Shown: positions 36,675 to 44,832 of the stretch, one piece after another
How positions within the stretch are numbered: the stretch's first letter is position 1
Layout of the letters: the number at the start of each line of letters is the position of its first letter
DNA from: Sorangium cellulosum
Lineage (GTDB): Bacteria; Myxococcota_A; Polyangia; Polyangiales; Polyangiaceae
DNA length: 64,000 nt
Direction of reading: 5' to 3'
Assembly (NCBI RefSeq): GCF_002950945.1
Contig: NZ_CP012673.1
Span: forward strand, 434,001-498,000
The notes under the pieces: model-generated
The model's input: only the letters and a program-made list of their open reading frames with translations
Database searches by the model: none
Told to the model about the DNA's origin: nothing
Position numbers and translations under genes: made by a program

Positions 36675-37023
36675 GTTCTCCTCGACCTCCGCCCGCAGGA
36701 GCCGTCCCGCCGAGCGCAAGCCGCTCTCCTGGGGTTGACAGGCGAATAGAGTCCACTCGCGGCGACGACGCAACGGCTGCGCAGGAATGGCACGGTCGTC
36801 GCCATCGCCGACCACCGACCACCGCCGCGCCCTCGCGGGGCGCGGCGTCCCGCGCCCTCGCGGCCGTCGCCCCCGGCAGGCCGACCACCGGGACGCGAGC
36901 TGCTGCCGCCCACGCCCGCCTCGCGCTCTCCGAGCATCCGGCGGTCGGGCGAGCCGACGACGCCGGCGCTGGAGGGCGCTGGAGCCGACGGCGCCGGCGC
37001 TGGACGTGCGCTAACAAGGGGCC
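36675..37023. other. Divergent intergenic region with a 21-bp direct repeat
   Basis: 349 bp between two divergent starts. GCCGACGACGCCGGCGCTGGA at 36953-36973 recurs with one mismatch at 36984-37004, a 31-bp period ending 20 bp before the nitrilase ATG. It could be an operator pair. No gene or classical promoter is visible. Confidence 0.4.
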
Positions 37024-38013
37024 ATGACCACGTCCTCTCCTCGCACCAAAGCCGCGGCCGTGCAGGCCGCTCCCGCGTTCCTCGACCTCGACGCCGGTGT
37101 GGACAAGGCCGTGGGCCTCATCGCCGAGGCGGCGCGCAACGGCGCCTCGCTGATCGCCTTCCCGGAGGTGTGGCTGCCCGGCTACCCGTTCTGGATCTGG
37201 CTCGGCTCGCCGGCGTGGGGCATGCAGTTCGTGCAGCGCTACGTCGACCAGTCGCTCGAGGTCGCCGGGCGGCCGATGGCGCGGCTCCGCGAGGCGGCCC
37301 GGCAGCACCACATCCACGTGGTGATGGGCTACAGCGAGCGCTCGGGCTCAAGCCTCTACCTCGGCCAGGCGCTGATCGGCCCCGACGGCGGGCTCATCGC
37401 GGCGCGGCGCAAGCTCAAGCCCACCCACGCCGAACGCACCGTGTTCGGCGAGGGCGACGGCAGCGACCTGAAGGTGCACACGACCGCGCTCGGCCGGCTG
37501 GGGGCGCTCAACTGCTGGGAGCACCTCCAGCCGCTCGTGAAGCAGGCGATGTTCACCCAGGGCGAGCAGGTGCACGTGGCGTCGTGGCCGAGCTTCTCGG
37601 TCTACCGCGGCATGGCGTACGCGTTCGGCCCCGAGGTGAACCTCGCCGCCAGCCAGATGTACGCCGTGGAGGGCCAGTGCTTCGTCCTCGCCTCGTGCGC
37701 CGTCGTCTCCGACCAGATGACGGCCCTCCTGTGCGACGCGCCGGACCGGGCGAAGCTGATCCAGCCCGGCGGCGGCTTCGCGATGATCTATGGCCCCGAC
37801 GGCCGCCCCCTCGCCGAGCCGCTGGATGAGCGCGCCGAGGGCCTGCTCTACGCGGAGCTCGATCTGGGCCTGATCCCGCTGGCCAAGGCCGTGGCCGACC
37901 CGACAGGGCACTACGCGCGGCCGGACGTCCTCCGGCTCTTGTTCAACGACAGGCCCCAGCGGATCGTGCAGCGCTTCGACGCGGAGCCCGGCGGCGCCGA
38001 CGGGACGGCGTGA
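37024..38013 (+). CDS. Nitrilase-family carbon-nitrogen hydrolase
   Basis: 329 residues, normal for nitrilases. The catalytic triad is visible: Glu48 in AFPEVWLPGYPFW, Lys130 in RRKLKPTH and Cys164 in ALNCWEHLQP. FPEVWLPGYP and NCWEHLQP point to true nitrilases or cyanide dihydratases rather than amidases. It hydrolyses a nitrile to acid and ammonia in the cytoplasm; aliphatic or aromatic preference is not readable. Stands alone, with AAGGGG just upstream of the ATG. An AbgT transporter gene lies convergent beyond a pseudogene scrap. Confidence 0.9.
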   Translation: MTTSSPRTKAAAVQAAPAFLDLDAGVDKAVGLIAEAARNGASLIAFPEVWLPGYPFWIWLGSPAWGMQFVQRYVDQSLEVAGRPMARLREAARQHHIHVVMGYSERSGSSLYLGQALIGPDGGLIAARRKLKPTHAERTVFGEGDGSDLKVHTTALGRLGALNCWEHLQPLVKQAMFTQGEQVHVASWPSFSVYRGMAYAFGPEVNLAASQMYAVEGQCFVLASCAVVSDQMTALLCDAPDRAKLIQPGGGFAMIYGPDGRPLAEPLDERAEGLLYAELDLGLIPLAKAVADPTGHYARPDVLRLLFNDRPQRIVQRFDAEPGGADGTA

Positions 38014-38057
38014 GCCGCCGGCGAATCCGTGCTCCGGGGCCGTGGCTCGGCGGTTGA

Positions 38058-38190
38058 GCCCGCATTCAAGAAAATCACCTGAAGGATCGCTCCGACACGG
38101 TCCCGGCGCCCGACTTCGACCCGATCGCGCCTGGCACCGGTTACGGCCTCGGGATCATATGGATCCCGACCAGCTGCGGTGGAGGGTACT
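38058..38190 (+). pseudogene. Possible remnant of a serine hydrolase / beta-lactamase-fold gene
   Basis: In the frame starting at 38058, just after a TGA, the translation contains YGLGIIWIPTSCGGGYW. This resembles the YGLGL...TPCG...GHGG stretch of D,D-carboxypeptidase-like serine hydrolases. There is no start codon and neither the SxxK nor the YxN part, and similarity fades after 38190. It is at best a decayed fragment. The rest of the 278-bp gap to 38292 holds nothing else. Confidence 0.35.
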
Positions 38191-38291
38191 GGAGCCCTTC
38201 AAGATCATCGATCAGCTCATGTGCGCCGATTGAACGTGGACCCGGCGCGCCGGGCTCGGCGCGCCGGGCTCGGCCGCCCCGGGGAGGCCCA

Positions 38292-39860
38292 TCAGGGATA
38301 GACGTACGGCGCGTCCAGCCCGAGCGGGAGCCCGAGCTGCCAGTAGGCGAGGAGGAACAACGTCCACGCGACGAGGAAGGTCACGGAGTAAGGGACCATC
38401 AGCGCGACGAGCGTGCCGATGCCCGTGCCCTTCACGTACTTCTGGCAGAAGACCACCACGAGCGGGAAGTACACCATGAGCGGCGAGATGATGTTCGTGG
38501 TCGAGTCCCCGACGCGGTACGCCGCCTGCGTGAGCTCCGGCGAGATGCCGAGCGACATGAGCATGGGCACGAAGATCGGGGCGAGCAGCGCCCATTTCGC
38601 CGACGCGGACCCGATGAGGATGTTGACGCTCGCCGTGAGCAGGATGATGCCCACGATGGTCACCGCGCTCGGGAGCGCCAACGCCTGCAGCCCCGCGGCG
38701 CCCTTCAGCGCGAGCAGCGCGCCGAGGTTCGAGCGGTTGAAGAGGTAGATGAACTGCGCGGCGAAGAAGGCCATGACCAGGTAATAGGCCATCGTGCCCA
38801 TCGTCTTGCTCATGCCGTCGATCACGTGGCGGTGGCTCGTGAACGTGCCGGCCGCGTAGCCGTAGACGAGCCCCGGGACGAGGAAGAACAGGAAGATGAG
38901 CGGCACGATCGCGTTCATGAGCGGCGCGCCGCTCACCGTGAGCTGCCCGGTCGGCGCGCGCAGCGGCGACGAGGCCGGCGCGCTCGCCGCGACGAGCAGC
39001 GCGGCGCTCAGCGCCATCGACGCGAGGGCCAGCCAGAGCGCGCGCGCCTCGCGCGGCGCGAGCGACGCCGTCATGTGCTGCTCCTGCTCGGGCGCGGCGT
39101 CCACGGGCGTCCGGGCGACGCGCGGCTCGATCACGCGGTCGGTGACGTACCAGCCGGCCGCGACGATCACGAGGCAGGAGGCGCTGCAGAAGAACCAGTT
39201 GCAGAGCGGGTTCACGGTGCGCTTCGGGTCGAGGATGTTCGCGCCGGCCTGGGTCAGGCCCTGCAGCAGCGGGTCGAGGCTCGACGGGATGAAGTTCGCG
39301 CTGAAGCCGCCCGACACGCCCGCGAACGCCGCGGCGATGCCCGCGAGCGGGTGCCGGCCGGCGGCCTGGAAGATAACGCCGCCGAGCGGGATGACGAGCA
39401 CGTAGCCCGCGTCCGCCGCGGTGTGGCTCACGATGGCCACGAGGATCAACATCGGCGTGAGCAGCACCCTCGGCGTGACCGCGAGGACCTTCTTCAGGCC
39501 GGCGTTGATGAACCCCGAGCGCTCGGCGATGCCGACCCCGAGCAGGGCCACGAGCACCACGCCGAGCGGATGGAAGCCCGTGAAGGTCTGGACCATGGTC
39601 GAGAGGAACTCGGTGATCGCCTTGCCCGAGAGCTGGCTGTTCACCACGAGCGGCTGCTTCGTGCGCGGGTCGATCTCGCTGAACTGGAGGGGCGCGAGCG
39701 CCGCGGACAGGACCACGACCACCGCGGCCAGTACGACGAAGAGCGCGGCGGGATCAGGCAGCTTGTTGCCTGCCCGCTCCAGCGCGTCGAGGATGCGGCT
39801 CGCCTTGCGGAGCTCGGCGCGGGGCAGGGGAGGGGACTGCTCGGGTTGCTCGCTGGACAT
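38292..39860 (-). CDS. AbgT-family transporter
   Basis: 522 residues, close to the family norm, with some twelve to thirteen hydrophobic segments. Signatures include FTGFHPLGVVLVALLGVGIAERSG near residue 95, SHTAADAGYVLVIPLGG, NPLCNWFFCSAS, and GDSTTNIISPLMVYFPLVV near the end. AbgT was defined by p-aminobenzoyl-glutamate uptake in E. coli; relatives such as MtrF export sulfonamides. No folate-related peptidase gene accompanies it, so an uptake or an export role is equally open. Divergent from the sulfonate operon. Confidence 0.9.
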   Translation of the reverse strand: MSSEQPEQSPPLPRAELRKASRILDALERAGNKLPDPAALFVVLAAVVVVLSAALAPLQFSEIDPRTKQPLVVNSQLSGKAITEFLSTMVQTFTGFHPLGVVLVALLGVGIAERSGFINAGLKKVLAVTPRVLLTPMLILVAIVSHTAADAGYVLVIPLGGVIFQAAGRHPLAGIAAAFAGVSGGFSANFIPSSLDPLLQGLTQAGANILDPKRTVNPLCNWFFCSASCLVIVAAGWYVTDRVIEPRVARTPVDAAPEQEQHMTASLAPREARALWLALASMALSAALLVAASAPASSPLRAPTGQLTVSGAPLMNAIVPLIFLFFLVPGLVYGYAAGTFTSHRHVIDGMSKTMGTMAYYLVMAFFAAQFIYLFNRSNLGALLALKGAAGLQALALPSAVTIVGIILLTASVNILIGSASAKWALLAPIFVPMLMSLGISPELTQAAYRVGDSTTNIISPLMVYFPLVVVFCQKYVKGTGIGTLVALMVPYSVTFLVAWTLFLLAYWQLGLPLGLDAPYVYP

Positions 39861-40070
39861 GCGCGCATCTTACAGGCGATCACGCCGGAAAACGTGACGC
39901 GCTGAACGCCGCGCCGGTTGCCTCGGGCGGACGACGCACGCACGTGCTCGTGCGGGAGCAGCGGATCACCACCGGCTGTTGCTGGAGCAGCAATGCGGGC
40001 CCGGGCGCCGCGGCCTCATTGCGGCGCCGGCGGCGCCGGGCGCGAGCGCGGGCCGGCGGGCGTCATAACG

Positions 40071-40105
40071 TTCCGGCGGCGGATCAGGGGGGACGGCCGC
40101 CGGAA
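40071..40105 (+). promoter_or_regulatory. Leader hairpin upstream of the sulfonate-type operon
   Basis: TTCCGGCGGC and GCCGCCGGAA pair perfectly over 10 bp round a 15-nt loop, 87 bp before the first gene. It is the only structure noted in the 332-bp divergent gap 39861-40192. It could be a leader stem or an operator. I see no known riboswitch consensus. Confidence 0.35.
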
Positions 40106-40192
40106 ATCGTCGTGCATACGGGCCGGTCGGGCGGGCGCGCCGCGCGGCACGGACAGTGCTCATCGCAGCGGGGAAAGGAAACGGAAGCACGC

Positions 40193-41311
40193 ATGTCCCG
40201 CTGCCTCAGCTCTCCGCCGGCCACGGGCGTCCGCCGGCGCGCCTCGGCCCTCCTGGGCCTCTTGCTGGTCCTCTCGCTCGCCGCCCTGCCCGGGTGCGGG
40301 CGCGACGGCGAGGCGAACGCCGGCCCGCGGCTCGCCCTGGACGCGGCGATCCCGGCCGACTTCCCGCGCGAGACGAGGCTCCGCATCGGCGATCCGACCG
40401 TGCAGAAGCAGCTGCAGCTGCTCGGCGAGATCGACGCGCTGCCGTTCACCGCCGGGTGGCAGAACATCAGCGGCGGGCCCCACACCGTGGAGGCGTTCCG
40501 CGCCGGCGCGCTGGACGGCGGCGCGGTCGGCGACACGCCCCCGATCCACGCCACCTTCACCGGGCTCGACATCAAGATCATCGCGGTGCAGGTCCGGGAG
40601 AAGCCGGTGTACGAGCTGGCCACGGCGCCGGGCGTGCGCCTCGCGTCGATCCAGGATCTCCGCGGCAAGAAGATCGCCTATTCGCCGGGGCAGGCGCAGG
40701 GCGCGCTCGTCCTGCGCGCGCTCAAGAAGGCCGGGCTCTCCCAGCAGGACGTGAAGCTCATCCAGATCAGCAGCGCCGAGTTCAAGGAGGCGCTCACCAG
40801 CCGCCAGGTCGACGTCGCGCCGCTCTCCGGCACGGTCCTCCTGCGGTACCTCAACGAGTACCGCGACGACGGCGCCACGTCGATCGCGCACGGCGTCCGT
40901 GACAACCTCAGCTTCTTTTACGTGCGCACCTCGGCGCTGGAGGACGCGAACACCGCGGCGGCGCTGCGCGAGTACGTGAAGCGCCGGACCAGGGCCCAGC
41001 TGTGGGCCCACGCCAACAAGGACGCGTGGATCGAGGCGTATTACGTCAAGGACCAGGGATTGACGGCCGCGGAGGGGCGCTACCTCATCGAGAGCGCCGG
41101 CAAGCCGCAGTACCCGAGCGACTGGACCGAGGCGATCGCGCTGACCCAGGAGACGGTCGATCTGGTCGCCGAGGCCACCGGCCAGAAGCGATTCGACGCC
41201 AGGACGATCTTCGACCTGCGATTCCAGACGATCGGGGCGGAGGCAGCCCGCACCGCCGAGAACTCGAGCGCGACGGACCGGCCGACGACGGCGCAGCGGA
41301 GCACGCCGTGA
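40193..41311 (+). CDS. Sulfonate/taurine-type ABC transporter substrate-binding lipoprotein
   Basis: 372 residues from ATG 40193, with GGAAACGGAA upstream. Signal ends AALPGC (Cys35). The type II binding fold of the SsuA/TauA class is seen in LRIGDPTVQKQLQLL, TVEAFRAGALDGGAVGDTPPIHA, GLDIKIIAVQV, DLRGKKIAYSPGQAQGALVLRALKKAGL and LTSRQVDVAPLSGTVLLRYL. It binds an organosulfur or related small acid outside the cell. First gene of a four-gene operon; its stop overlaps the permease GTG. Confidence 0.9.
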   Translation: MSRCLSSPPATGVRRRASALLGLLLVLSLAALPGCGRDGEANAGPRLALDAAIPADFPRETRLRIGDPTVQKQLQLLGEIDALPFTAGWQNISGGPHTVEAFRAGALDGGAVGDTPPIHATFTGLDIKIIAVQVREKPVYELATAPGVRLASIQDLRGKKIAYSPGQAQGALVLRALKKAGLSQQDVKLIQISSAEFKEALTSRQVDVAPLSGTVLLRYLNEYRDDGATSIAHGVRDNLSFFYVRTSALEDANTAAALREYVKRRTRAQLWAHANKDAWIEAYYVKDQGLTAAEGRYLIESAGKPQYPSDWTEAIALTQETVDLVAEATGQKRFDARTIFDLRFQTIGAEAARTAENSSATDRPTTAQRSTP

Positions 41312-42240
41312 CGGCCGCGCTGCCCACGAGGGCGAGCTCCCCCGCGCTCGCCGGCTCCCCCGCGCTGCCCGGCTCCTCGGCGCTCGCCACCGCGACGCCG
41401 GCGCCCGCGCCGCGGGCCGGCTCGGCCCTGGCGCCGCGACCCGACCTCGCCGGCGGCCGCCCGCGGCGCCGCCTCGGCCCGGGGCGGCCCATCCCCTACG
41501 GCCTCGCCATCGGCCCGGCGCTCCTGCTCGCGGCCTGGAGCGTCGCGTCGGCCACCGGCGCGCTCGATCCGCGCGTGCTCTCCGCGCCGTGGACGGTGAT
41601 CGCCACCGCCCGCGATCTGCTCGCCGACGGCCGCCTGCAGGGCAACCTCGTCACGTCGGCGCTGCGCGCCTCCCTCGGGCTCGCCCTCGGCGTCGGCGTG
41701 GGCGCGGTCCTGGCCCTGATCTCCGGCCTCACCCGCGTCGGCGAGGCCCTGATCGACGGGCCCGTGCAGATCAAGCGCGCCGTCCCGACGCTCGCGCTCA
41801 TCCCGCTCCTGATCCTCTGGTTCGGCATCGGCGAGCAGATGAAGGTGCTCACCATCGCCCTCGGCGTCACCATCCCGGTCTACGTCCACTCCCACGCTGC
41901 GCTGCGCACCATCGACGCGCGGTACGTGGAGCTCGCCGAGTCGGTCCGCCTGACCCGGTGGCAGTTCGTCCGCAAGGTGGCGTTGCCCGGCGCGCTGCCC
42001 GGGTTTTTGATGGGGCTCCGGCTGGCGGTCACCGCCGCGTGGCTCTCGCTCGTCGTGGTCGAGCAGATCAACGCGACGAGCGGTATCGGATACATGATGT
42101 CTCTGGCCCGCTCCTATGGCCAGACCGAGATCATCCTGCTCGGCCTGGTCGTGTACGGGCTGTTCGGGCTGGCCTCGGACTCCGCGGTCCGGCTCATCGA
42201 ACGAAAGGTCCTGTCATGGCGTCGCATCCTGGCCGGCTGA
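41308..42240 (+). CDS. Sulfonate/taurine-type ABC transporter permease
   Basis: 310 residues from GTG 41308, overlapping the previous stop as GTGA. An Ala/Pro-rich 55-residue cytoplasmic head precedes about six membrane helices. The BPD/SsuC domain includes QIKRAVPTLALIPLLILWFGIGEQMKV and the EAA-like loop YVELAESVRLTRWQFVRKVALPGALPGFLMGLR, which docks the ATPase. Ends inside the first codons of the ATPase gene (25-bp overlap). The long head is unusual for the family. Confidence 0.92.
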   Translation: MTAALPTRASSPALAGSPALPGSSALATATPAPAPRAGSALAPRPDLAGGRPRRRLGPGRPIPYGLAIGPALLLAAWSVASATGALDPRVLSAPWTVIATARDLLADGRLQGNLVTSALRASLGLALGVGVGAVLALISGLTRVGEALIDGPVQIKRAVPTLALIPLLILWFGIGEQMKVLTIALGVTIPVYVHSHAALRTIDARYVELAESVRLTRWQFVRKVALPGALPGFLMGLRLAVTAAWLSLVVVEQINATSGIGYMMSLARSYGQTEIILLGLVVYGLFGLASDSAVRLIERKVLSWRRILAG

Positions 42241-43037
42241 CCGCGGCCCCGCCGCCCGTGCGTCCTACCGCGCGTCCCACCGCGCGGCCCACCGTGCAGA
42301 TCACCCGCCTGGTCCGCCGCTTCGGCGCCCGCACCGTGCTCGACGGCGTCGACCTCGAGATCCAGGCGGGCGAGTTCGTCGTCCTGCTCGGCCGCAGCGG
42401 CTCCGGCAAGAGCACCCTCTTGCGGGCCATCGCCGAGCTCGACGATCGCGTGGTCGGCTCGGGCGAGCTGCTCATGCCCGAGAACCGCTCCGTGGTCTTC
42501 CAGGACACCCGCCTCCTGCCCTGGGCGCGGGTGCTCGACAACGTGATCCTCGGCCTCGACGCGCCCGGCGCGGAGGAGCGCGGCCGGGCCGCCCTCGCGG
42601 AGGTCGGGCTCGCGGGGCGGGAGCGCGCGTGGCCCGTCGAGCTGTCCGGCGGCGAGCAGCAGCGGGTCGCGCTGGCGCGGTCGCTCGTGCGCGAGCCGGC
42701 GCTGATCCTGGCGGACGAGCCGTTCGGCGCGCTGGACGCCCTGACCCGCATGCGCATGCACGACCTCGTGCGCGAGCTGTGCGCGCGGCACCGCCCGGCC
42801 GTGCTGCTCGTGACCCACGACGTCGACGAGGCGATCGCGCTCGGCGACCGCGTCCTCGTGCTCGTGGACGGCCGCATCGCCGTCGACCAGCACATCGACC
42901 TGCCGGGCCATCGCCCGCACCGCGACCCGGCGGTGCTCGCGTACCGCGAGCGGCTGCTCGGCGCGCTCGGCGTCGAGCACGCCATCGCCCTCAATCACCC
43001 CGCCCGCCCGATCGATCTGGAAAGGACCGCTCCATGA
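42216..43037 (+). CDS. Sulfonate/taurine-type ABC transporter ATP-binding protein
   Basis: 273 residues from ATG 42216. Walker A LGRSGSGKSTLLRA near residue 64, Q-loop VVFQDTRLLPW, signature LSGGEQQRVALARSLV, Walker B LILADEPFGALDA, and switch His in LLVTHDVDEAIAL. These are hallmarks of SsuB/TauB. An Ala/Pro/Arg-rich 27-residue N-terminal extension (repeats of RPTA) comes first. ATGA overlap links it to the monooxygenase. Confidence 0.95.
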   Translation: MASHPGRLTAAPPPVRPTARPTARPTVQITRLVRRFGARTVLDGVDLEIQAGEFVVLLGRSGSGKSTLLRAIAELDDRVVGSGELLMPENRSVVFQDTRLLPWARVLDNVILGLDAPGAEERGRAALAEVGLAGRERAWPVELSGGEQQRVALARSLVREPALILADEPFGALDALTRMRMHDLVRELCARHRPAVLLVTHDVDEAIALGDRVLVLVDGRIAVDQHIDLPGHRPHRDPAVLAYRERLLGALGVEHAIALNHPARPIDLERTAP

Positions 43038-44392
43038 CTGCCTCTCAACGTCCCGGCAAGCTGCACCTCAACGCGTTCCTCATGAGCGTCGGCCACCACG
43101 AGGCCTCCTGGCGCTTGCCGGAGAGCGACCCGTTCGCGAACACGAAGGTCGAGCACTGGAAGCACCTCGCCCGCGTCGCGGAGCGGGGCAAGCTCGACTC
43201 GCTCTTCCTCGCGGACAGCCCGGTCCTCTGGAACAACGTCGGCCGCAGGCCCGCCGGCACGCTCGAGCCCACGGTGCTCCTGGCGGCGCTGGCCGGCGCG
43301 ACCGAGCACGTCGGGCTCATCGCCACCGCGTCGACCACGTACAACGAGCCGTTCAACCTCGCCCGCCGGTTCGCCTCGCTGGACCACCTGAGCGGCGGCC
43401 GGGCCGGCTGGAACATCGTCACGACGGCGGGCGTGGACGCGGCGCGCAACTTCAACCTCGACGAGCTGCCGGCGCACAGCGACCGGTACGCCCGCGCGGC
43501 CGAGTTCATCGACGTGTCGCTGAAGCTGTGGGACAGCTGGGACGACGACGCCCCGCTCGGCGACAAGGAGAGCGGCGTCTGGGGCGATCAGCGCAAGATC
43601 TACCCGCCGCGGCACGTGGGCCGGTACTTCAAGGTGGAGGGCGCGCTCAACGTGCCGCGCCCGCCGCAGGGGTATCCGCTGCTCGTGCAGGCCGGCTCGT
43701 CCGAGGACGGCAAGGAGCTGGCGGCGCGGTACGCCGAGGCGGTGTTCACCGCCCAGCAGACGCTGGAGGACGGGCAGCAGTTCTACGGCGACCTCAAGGC
43801 GCGCGTGCGGGCGCTCGGCCGCGACCCGGAGTCGATCAAGATCCTGCCGGGCCTCGTCCCTGTCATCGGCGGGACCGAGGCCGAGGCGCTCGCGCTCGAC
43901 GCCGAGCTCGATCGGCTGATCAAGCCGGAGCACGCGAAACGGCAGCTCGCGCAGACGCTGCGCGTGAGGCCGGAGGACCTCGACCTCGACGCCGAGCTGC
44001 CGAAGGATCTCCCGAGCGAGGACCAGATCGAGGGGGCGAAGAGCCGTTACACGTTGATCGTCACGCTGGCGCGGCGGGAGCGGCTGACGGTGCGCCAGCT
44101 CATCGGCCGGCTCGGCGGCGGCCGCGGGCACCGGACGTTCGCGGGCACGCCCGAGCAGGTGGCGGACGCGATCCAGACCTGGTGGGAGCAGGGCGCCGCC
44201 GACGGGTTCAACGTGATGGCGCCGGTGCTGCCGTCGGGGCTCGAGGTGTTCGTCGAGCACGTGGTGCCGATCCTGCAGCGGCGCGGGCTGTTCCGGCGGG
44301 AGTACGAGGGCAAGACGCTGCGCGACAACTACGGGCTGCCGCGGCCGGCGAACCGCAACCACGGTCAGGATCTGTTCGAGGCGGCGGAGTGA
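43034..44392 (+). CDS. FMN-dependent monooxygenase of the NtaA/SnaA/DszA class
   Basis: 452 residues, family-typical. Luciferase-like TIM barrel with LHLNAFLMSVGHHEASWRLP at the start, FLADSPVLWNN, LEPTVLLAALAGATEHVGLIATASTTYNEPFNLARRFASLDHLSGGRAGWNIVTT and YPLLVQAGSSEDGKELAARYAEAVFTAQQ. This group uses reduced FMN and O2 to oxidise chelators or cleave C-S bonds of sulfones and sulfonates. Last in the ABC operon, so it most likely releases sulfite from the imported compound. No flavin reductase gene is beside it, so FMNH2 must come from elsewhere. Confidence 0.92.
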   Translation: MTASQRPGKLHLNAFLMSVGHHEASWRLPESDPFANTKVEHWKHLARVAERGKLDSLFLADSPVLWNNVGRRPAGTLEPTVLLAALAGATEHVGLIATASTTYNEPFNLARRFASLDHLSGGRAGWNIVTTAGVDAARNFNLDELPAHSDRYARAAEFIDVSLKLWDSWDDDAPLGDKESGVWGDQRKIYPPRHVGRYFKVEGALNVPRPPQGYPLLVQAGSSEDGKELAARYAEAVFTAQQTLEDGQQFYGDLKARVRALGRDPESIKILPGLVPVIGGTEAEALALDAELDRLIKPEHAKRQLAQTLRVRPEDLDLDAELPKDLPSEDQIEGAKSRYTLIVTLARRERLTVRQLIGRLGGGRGHRTFAGTPEQVADAIQTWWEQGAADGFNVMAPVLPSGLEVFVEHVVPILQRRGLFRREYEGKTLRDNYGLPRPANRNHGQDLFEAAE

Positions 44393-44422
44393 GCGGGAGG
44401 GGCGGCGTGACAACCTCGCGTC

Positions 44423-44756
44423 GACCGCAACCCGGGTCGGGTGACCGCTGACCGCAACCCGGGTCGGGTGACCGCAACCCGGGTCGGGTGACCGCAACCC
44501 CGGTCGGGGTGACCGCAACCTGGGTCGGGTGACCGCAACCCCGGTCGGGTGACCGCAACCCCGGTCGGGGTGACCGCAACCCCGGTCGGGGTGACCGCAA
44601 CCTGGGTCGGGGTGACCGCAACCTGGGTCGGGGTGACCGCAACCCCGGTCGGGTGACCGCAACCTGGGTCGGGGTGACCGCAACCTGGGTCGGGTGACCG
44701 GCAACCTGGGTCGGGTGACCAGCAACCCGGGTCGGGTGACCGCAACCCCGGTCGGG
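44423..44756. repeat. 16-unit tandem array of a 20/21-bp repeat
   Basis: Consensus GACCGCAACCYSGGTCGGGT, with an optional extra G. Sixteen head-to-tail units, differing mainly at CCG/CTG/CCC in the centre. It starts about 30 bp after the monooxygenase stop and ends about 75 bp before the glycosyltransferase ATG. Units are nearly contiguous with no unique spacers, and the open frames across it are low-complexity artefacts. A transcript would fold into overlapping CCCGGGT/GGTCGGG stems, so it may insulate the two transcription units. Confidence 0.9.
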
Positions 44757-44832
44757 ACCCGCCCCGGACCGCGGCGAGGAATCCCGTTCTCCTGCGCCTT
44801 CCGCGCGGCTAGCTTGCGCGCCCGCCCCGCCC

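Noticed and set aside
38042..38233. 63-codon gene downstream of the nitrilase
   Set aside because: Arg-rich translation without motifs; another frame of the same bases resembles a serine-hydrolase fragment.
44423..44756. CRISPR array
   Set aside because: Units are head to tail with no unique spacers, and no cas genes are near.
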